In this document: positions 5,934 to 8,282 of the stretch, in pieces
Layout: every line of letters begins with the position of its first letter
Numbering within the stretch: the stretch's first letter is position 1
Assembly: GCA_034433995.1 (NCBI GenBank)
Contig: DAOTZU010000125.1
Location: 1-8,282, forward strand
DNA: 8,282 nucleotides
DNA from: DAOTZU01 sp034433995
Lineage (GTDB): Bacteria > Chloroflexota > Anaerolineae > UBA1429
Direction of reading: 5' to 3'
Made by a program: the position numbers and the translations under genes
The notes under the pieces: generated by a model
The model's input: only the letters and a program-made list of their open reading frames with translations
Databases searched by the model: none
What the model was told of the DNA's origin: nothing

Positions 5934-6995
5934 ATGCGGCGAATGAACATGCGGGAGCGGATCCTGGCCGTGGTGCAGGGGCGGCCCATGGACCAAGTGC
6001 CTTTTGTCTTGTACGAGGGCAATTTGCCCAAGGAAGAGGTGATACAATGCTTGGGGCCGGAACGCATCGGCCTCTTGCGTTGGAGCCGCATCCATCGGGT
6101 GGAACATCCCCATTGCCATTTCGAGACGGAGGATTATTACATCGGCGAGACCAAATGGCGGCGCAACACCTTGCACACGCCGGTCGGCTCCATCTATGAG
6201 GAGCGCGCCTTTGAGCCGGCCTATGGCTCCAGCTCCATCCGCAAGCATTACATCCAAGAGGCCCGCGATTACGAGATCTTTTGGGCCTATTTGGAGGATT
6301 CGATCATCCTCGAGAATTATGATCAGTACTACAAAGATCAGCAAGAGCTGGGCGATGCGGGCTGGCCCTTGGTGGCCATCGAGCGCAGCCCTTACCAGCA
6401 GCTTTGGGTGCAATGGGTGGGGATCGACATGCTGGGCTACCATTTTAGCGATTATCCGGACCGGGTGGCCCACACCATCGAGCTCTTGCAGCAGCGGGCG
6501 CGGAAAACCTTTGAATTGGCCTATCGCTCCCCCGCGCCGTTCATCGATTTTCCCGATAATATCACCGCGCCCACCATCGGTCCCAAGCGCTTTCGAGAAT
6601 ACTGCGTGCCCATGTATAACGAATTGGCCGATATGCTGGCCGAGCGGGACGCCATCGTCTTTGTCCACATGGATGGCGACCTGAAACCGTTGTGGCAGGC
6701 CATCAGCGAATCCAAGGTGCGTGGTTTGGATTCCTTCTCCCCCGCCCCGGACAACGATACCACCGTGGCCGAGGCGGTGGCCCTGTGGCCCGAGATGCGC
6801 CTGTTTGTCAATTTCCCTTCCTCGGTCCATCTGCGCCCCGCCGACCAGGTGCGCGCCGAGGCGGAGGCGATCTTGGCCGCGGCGGGCCACACCGGGAGGC
6901 TTCAGATTCAGCTCTCGGAGAATGTGCCCCATCACGTCTGGCGCACCAGCCTGCCCGCCATCATCGCGGCCATCGAGGCCTTTGGCACGCCATGA
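5934..6995 (+). CDS. Uroporphyrinogen decarboxylase (URO-D) superfamily protein, non-heme type
   Basis: This 353-residue product has the size and layout of the URO-D/MtaA/CmuA TIM-barrel superfamily. It opens with MNMRERILAVVQGRPMDQVPF (4-24), the standard family beginning. It continues with APFIDFPDNITAP (201-213), PKRFREYCVPMYNEL (217-231), VFVHMDGDLKPLWQAI (242-257) and the C-terminal SENVPHHVW (328-336). True HemE needs conserved Arg and Asp residues near the N-terminus that are not evident, and no heme genes lie nearby. In the MtaA/CmuA methyltransferases the matching motif is HxCG, with a zinc-binding Cys; here it is HMDG (His245, Asp247), so the ligand set must differ. The substrate is unknown. 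The ATG at 5934 is chosen because AAAGGAG (5917-5923) lies 10 nt upstream. ATGs at 5943 and 5949 are less well placed, and the upstream in-frame extension is not family-like. It heads a rightward gene group. Confidence 0.85.
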   Translation: MRRMNMRERILAVVQGRPMDQVPFVLYEGNLPKEEVIQCLGPERIGLLRWSRIHRVEHPHCHFETEDYYIGETKWRRNTLHTPVGSIYEERAFEPAYGSSSIRKHYIQEARDYEIFWAYLEDSIILENYDQYYKDQQELGDAGWPLVAIERSPYQQLWVQWVGIDMLGYHFSDYPDRVAHTIELLQQRARKTFELAYRSPAPFIDFPDNITAPTIGPKRFREYCVPMYNELADMLAERDAIVFVHMDGDLKPLWQAISESKVRGLDSFSPAPDNDTTVAEAVALWPEMRLFVNFPSSVHLRPADQVRAEAEAILAAAGHTGRLQIQLSENVPHHVWRTSLPAIIAAIEAFGTP

Positions 6996-7077
6996 GCACG
7001 CTAGGGGAAAATGCCCGTTGAGGGCTCATGGCTCTCCCTGATGGTTGACGGCCGCTAGCTTGCTCCAAGGAGATCTC
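6996..7077 (+). other. Gap between URO-D-like and alpha/beta hydrolase genes
   Basis: This 82-nt gap contains no T-run terminator and no clear promoter, so readthrough into the hydrolase is likely. A 7-nt inverted repeat (CATGAGC 6991-6997, GCTCATG 7024-7030) spans its start, but the 26-nt loop makes it weak. The SD AAGGAGA of the next gene lies at 7067-7073. Confidence 0.4.
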
Positions 7078-7080
7078 GTG
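7067..7080 (+). promoter_or_regulatory. SD and GTG start of the alpha/beta hydrolase
   Basis: AAGGAGA (7067-7073) is followed after 4 nt by GTG (7078-7080). This spacing selects GTG over the in-frame TTG at 7045, which has no SD and would place the SD inside the coding region. Confidence 0.75.
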
Positions 7081-7938
7081 AAAGGCTGGCAAAAGGCGCT
7101 GGTCACCACCGGCGCCGTGGGCTTGGGGATTTTGGCGGCGCGTTACGGCTGGTTCCGGCGCGTGCGCTTCCCTGACCATTGGCGCGTGCAGGTCCTCGAT
7201 AACCCGGAACATCCACACCCTTTGGCCTTTGTCCATCTACGGCAAGGGCATGAGCGCCTGGTCATCGTGGCCCATGGTGCCCTGCAGAGCATGAACCAAC
7301 CGGGGATCGCGCGCCTGGCCCGCGTCTTGCAGGAGCGGTTCGACGTCATCCTCTTTGATTTTCGGGGCCATGGCCGGAGCGGCGGCGCGAGCGACCTGAA
7401 CTTTCTCCACGCCGCCGAGGATTTGCGGCGCATGATCGCCTACGCCCGCCAGCAAGGGTATCGCCGCATCGGCTTGTGGGGCTATTCCATGGGCGCGGCG
7501 GCGGCGCTTTTGGCCGCGGCGCAGGGCGAGGCGGTGGAAGCGATCGTGTGCATCTGCTGCCCTGTCAAGCCATCCCTGCGGAACACGCGCAGTTTTGCCC
7601 TCTCCACCTGGCCTTGGGGCTGGCTGGTGCGCCTGGCGCGCACACGGCTGGCTCCGCGCCTGTATTGGGGAGAATGGCCCATCGAATATGTGGACAAGGT
7701 AGCGCCTGCGCCGCTCCTGATCGTCCACCATGGGTTGGATACCCTGGTGCCCCGCGAGGATAGTGAGACCCTTTTTGCCCTGGCCCGGACGCCCAAAGAT
7801 TTCCTCTATCTTCCCTGGGCCCTCCATGGGCAGGTGATGGCGGCGGCGATGCCGGCGTTGGCCTGGTTAGAGGCCAAGATGCCCCTCTCCCAGGCAGAAC
7901 GGGCGAGCCGCGCCGAGGAAAAGAAAGGAGCACAATAA
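7078..7938 (+). CDS. Alpha/beta hydrolase with N-terminal hydrophobic segment
   Basis: This 286-residue serine hydrolase has the full alpha/beta-hydrolase core. It shows VIVAHG (62-67, oxyanion-hole region), DFRGHGRSGG (94-103), the nucleophile elbow GYSMG (135-139, Ser137), the acid in HHGLDTLVP (217-225, Asp221) and the base in ALHGQ (248-252, His250). The triad is complete. Residues 7-20 (ALVTTGAVGLGILA) are hydrophobic after a Lys-containing start. They could be a membrane anchor or uncleaved signal, which would place the catalytic domain at the membrane. An acidic and basic tail (residues 272-286) closes the protein. The substrate, probably an ester or thioester, cannot be told. The gene starts at GTG 7078 by its SD. 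Its TAA stop overlaps the ATG of the SDR gene by one base (TAATG), so translation of the two is likely coupled. Confidence 0.88.
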   Translation: MKGWQKALVTTGAVGLGILAARYGWFRRVRFPDHWRVQVLDNPEHPHPLAFVHLRQGHERLVIVAHGALQSMNQPGIARLARVLQERFDVILFDFRGHGRSGGASDLNFLHAAEDLRRMIAYARQQGYRRIGLWGYSMGAAAALLAAAQGEAVEAIVCICCPVKPSLRNTRSFALSTWPWGWLVRLARTRLAPRLYWGEWPIEYVDKVAPAPLLIVHHGLDTLVPREDSETLFALARTPKDFLYLPWALHGQVMAAAMPALAWLEAKMPLSQAERASRAEEKKGAQ

Positions 7939-8282
7939 TGGAACGGGTGGTGTTGATCACCGGCGCCACGGGGGCCGTGGGCTCGGTGGTGGTGCGGATG
8001 TTCGCGGCCACCGAGGCGCGCTTGGCGTTGACGGCGCGCCGGATGGAGGCCCTGCAAGAGCTGGCCCATCAATTGGAACTGGCCGAGGAGCGCACCTTGT
8101 TGTGGGCCGCCGATCTAGCCAAGGCAGACCAAGTGGATGCCCTGATGGGGGCCATCGCCGCCCGCTGGGGCGGGGTGGATATCCTGCTCAACATCGCCGG
8201 CGGCTGGGCGGGGGGCAAACGCCTGGCCGACCTGAGCGAGGAAGATTGGAATGCCATGTTGGAGATGAACCTGCGCTCGGCC
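7938..8282 (+). CDS. Short-chain dehydrogenase/reductase, 3' end outside the window
   Basis: Only the first 115 residues of a classical SDR (usually about 250) are in view; the gene runs off the right edge. The Rossmann nucleotide-binding motif is TGATGAVG (8-15). Arg34-Arg35 after the second strand (LTARR) suggest NADP(H) preference. Asp59 (WAADL) would contact the adenine, NIAGG (85-89) is a variant of the NNAG motif, and Asn111 (EMNL) is the catalytic-tetrad Asn. The catalytic Ser and YxxxK lie beyond the window, so activity and substrate cannot be judged. The ATG at 7938 shares its A with the hydrolase stop, and AAAGGAG (7924-7930) lies 7 nt upstream. It is cytosolic by type. An SDR after a hydrolase fits a small catabolic or lipid-modifying operon, which is inference. 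Confidence 0.88.
   Translation, partial: MERVVLITGATGAVGSVVVRMFAATEARLALTARRMEALQELAHQLELAEERTLLWAADLAKADQVDALMGAIAARWGGVDILLNIAGGWAGGKRLADLSEEDWNAMLEMNLRSA

Noticed and set aside
5748..6935. 395-codon open frame on the minus strand
   Set aside because: It is a shadow of the URO-D-like gene on the other strand; the plus-strand product has clear family motifs, this one has none.
6992..7021. Nine-codon frame (ATG overlapping the URO-D-like TGA as ATGA)
   Set aside because: It is very short, has no SD of its own and no similarity. The overlap is probably chance, although a coupled leader peptide is not fully excluded.
6991..7030. CATGAGC/GCTCATG inverted repeat as terminator after the URO-D-like gene
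   Set aside because: The 26-nt loop and lack of a T-run make it a poor terminator, and no promoter follows for the hydrolase.
7045..7077. TTG at 7045 as start of the alpha/beta hydrolase
   Set aside because: It has no SD, and AAGGAGA placed 4 nt before the GTG at 7078 would then lie inside the gene.

Overview
The window is GC-rich (60+ % G+C by eye), tightly packed bacterial chromosome with mostly good Shine-Dalgarno (SD) sites. Its seven protein genes are all metabolic. Gene content and style suggest a Chloroflexota (Anaerolineae-like) bacterium: a long 365-residue transaldolase, an MlrC-type M81 protein, a URO-D-like protein without the usual Cys, an ADP-ribosylglycohydrolase fold with extra beta-rich domains, and short palindromes with 3-nt loops in an intergenic region. 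The taxon is an inference, not proven. No rRNA, tRNA, CRISPR array, transposase or phage gene was seen.

Layout. (1) 12-1978, + strand: transaldolase, then a TIM-barrel sugar phosphate isomerase/epimerase-like protein. (2) 1977-2013: a perfect 30-nt palindrome between convergent genes, followed on the minus strand by a T-run, so a terminator. (3) 5550-2019, minus strand: a two-gene operon in which an M81/MlrC-like metallohydrolase is followed 13 nt later by a 699-residue ADP-ribosylglycohydrolase-family protein with two C-terminal beta-rich regions. (4) 5551-5933: a 383-nt divergent intergenic region with a promoter candidate for each direction and a cluster of four short hairpins, two of which share one stem with a compensatory base-pair change. 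(5) 5934-8282, + strand: a URO-D/MtaA-like protein, a membrane-anchored or exported alpha/beta hydrolase, and a short-chain dehydrogenase/reductase (SDR) cut by the window end. The last two are joined by a TAATG stop/start overlap.

How the genes may work together. Region 1 is sugar-phosphate metabolism: the transaldolase serves the non-oxidative pentose phosphate pathway and its neighbour probably interconverts or oxidises a sugar-like substrate. Regions 3 and 5 look catabolic, pairing metal-dependent hydrolases with a reductase, but no substrate can be read from the sequence. I found no convincing new defence or mobile system. The items most worth a second look are the hairpin cluster, the multidomain ADP-ribosylglycohydrolase with its M81 partner, and the URO-D-like protein with an HMDG motif.
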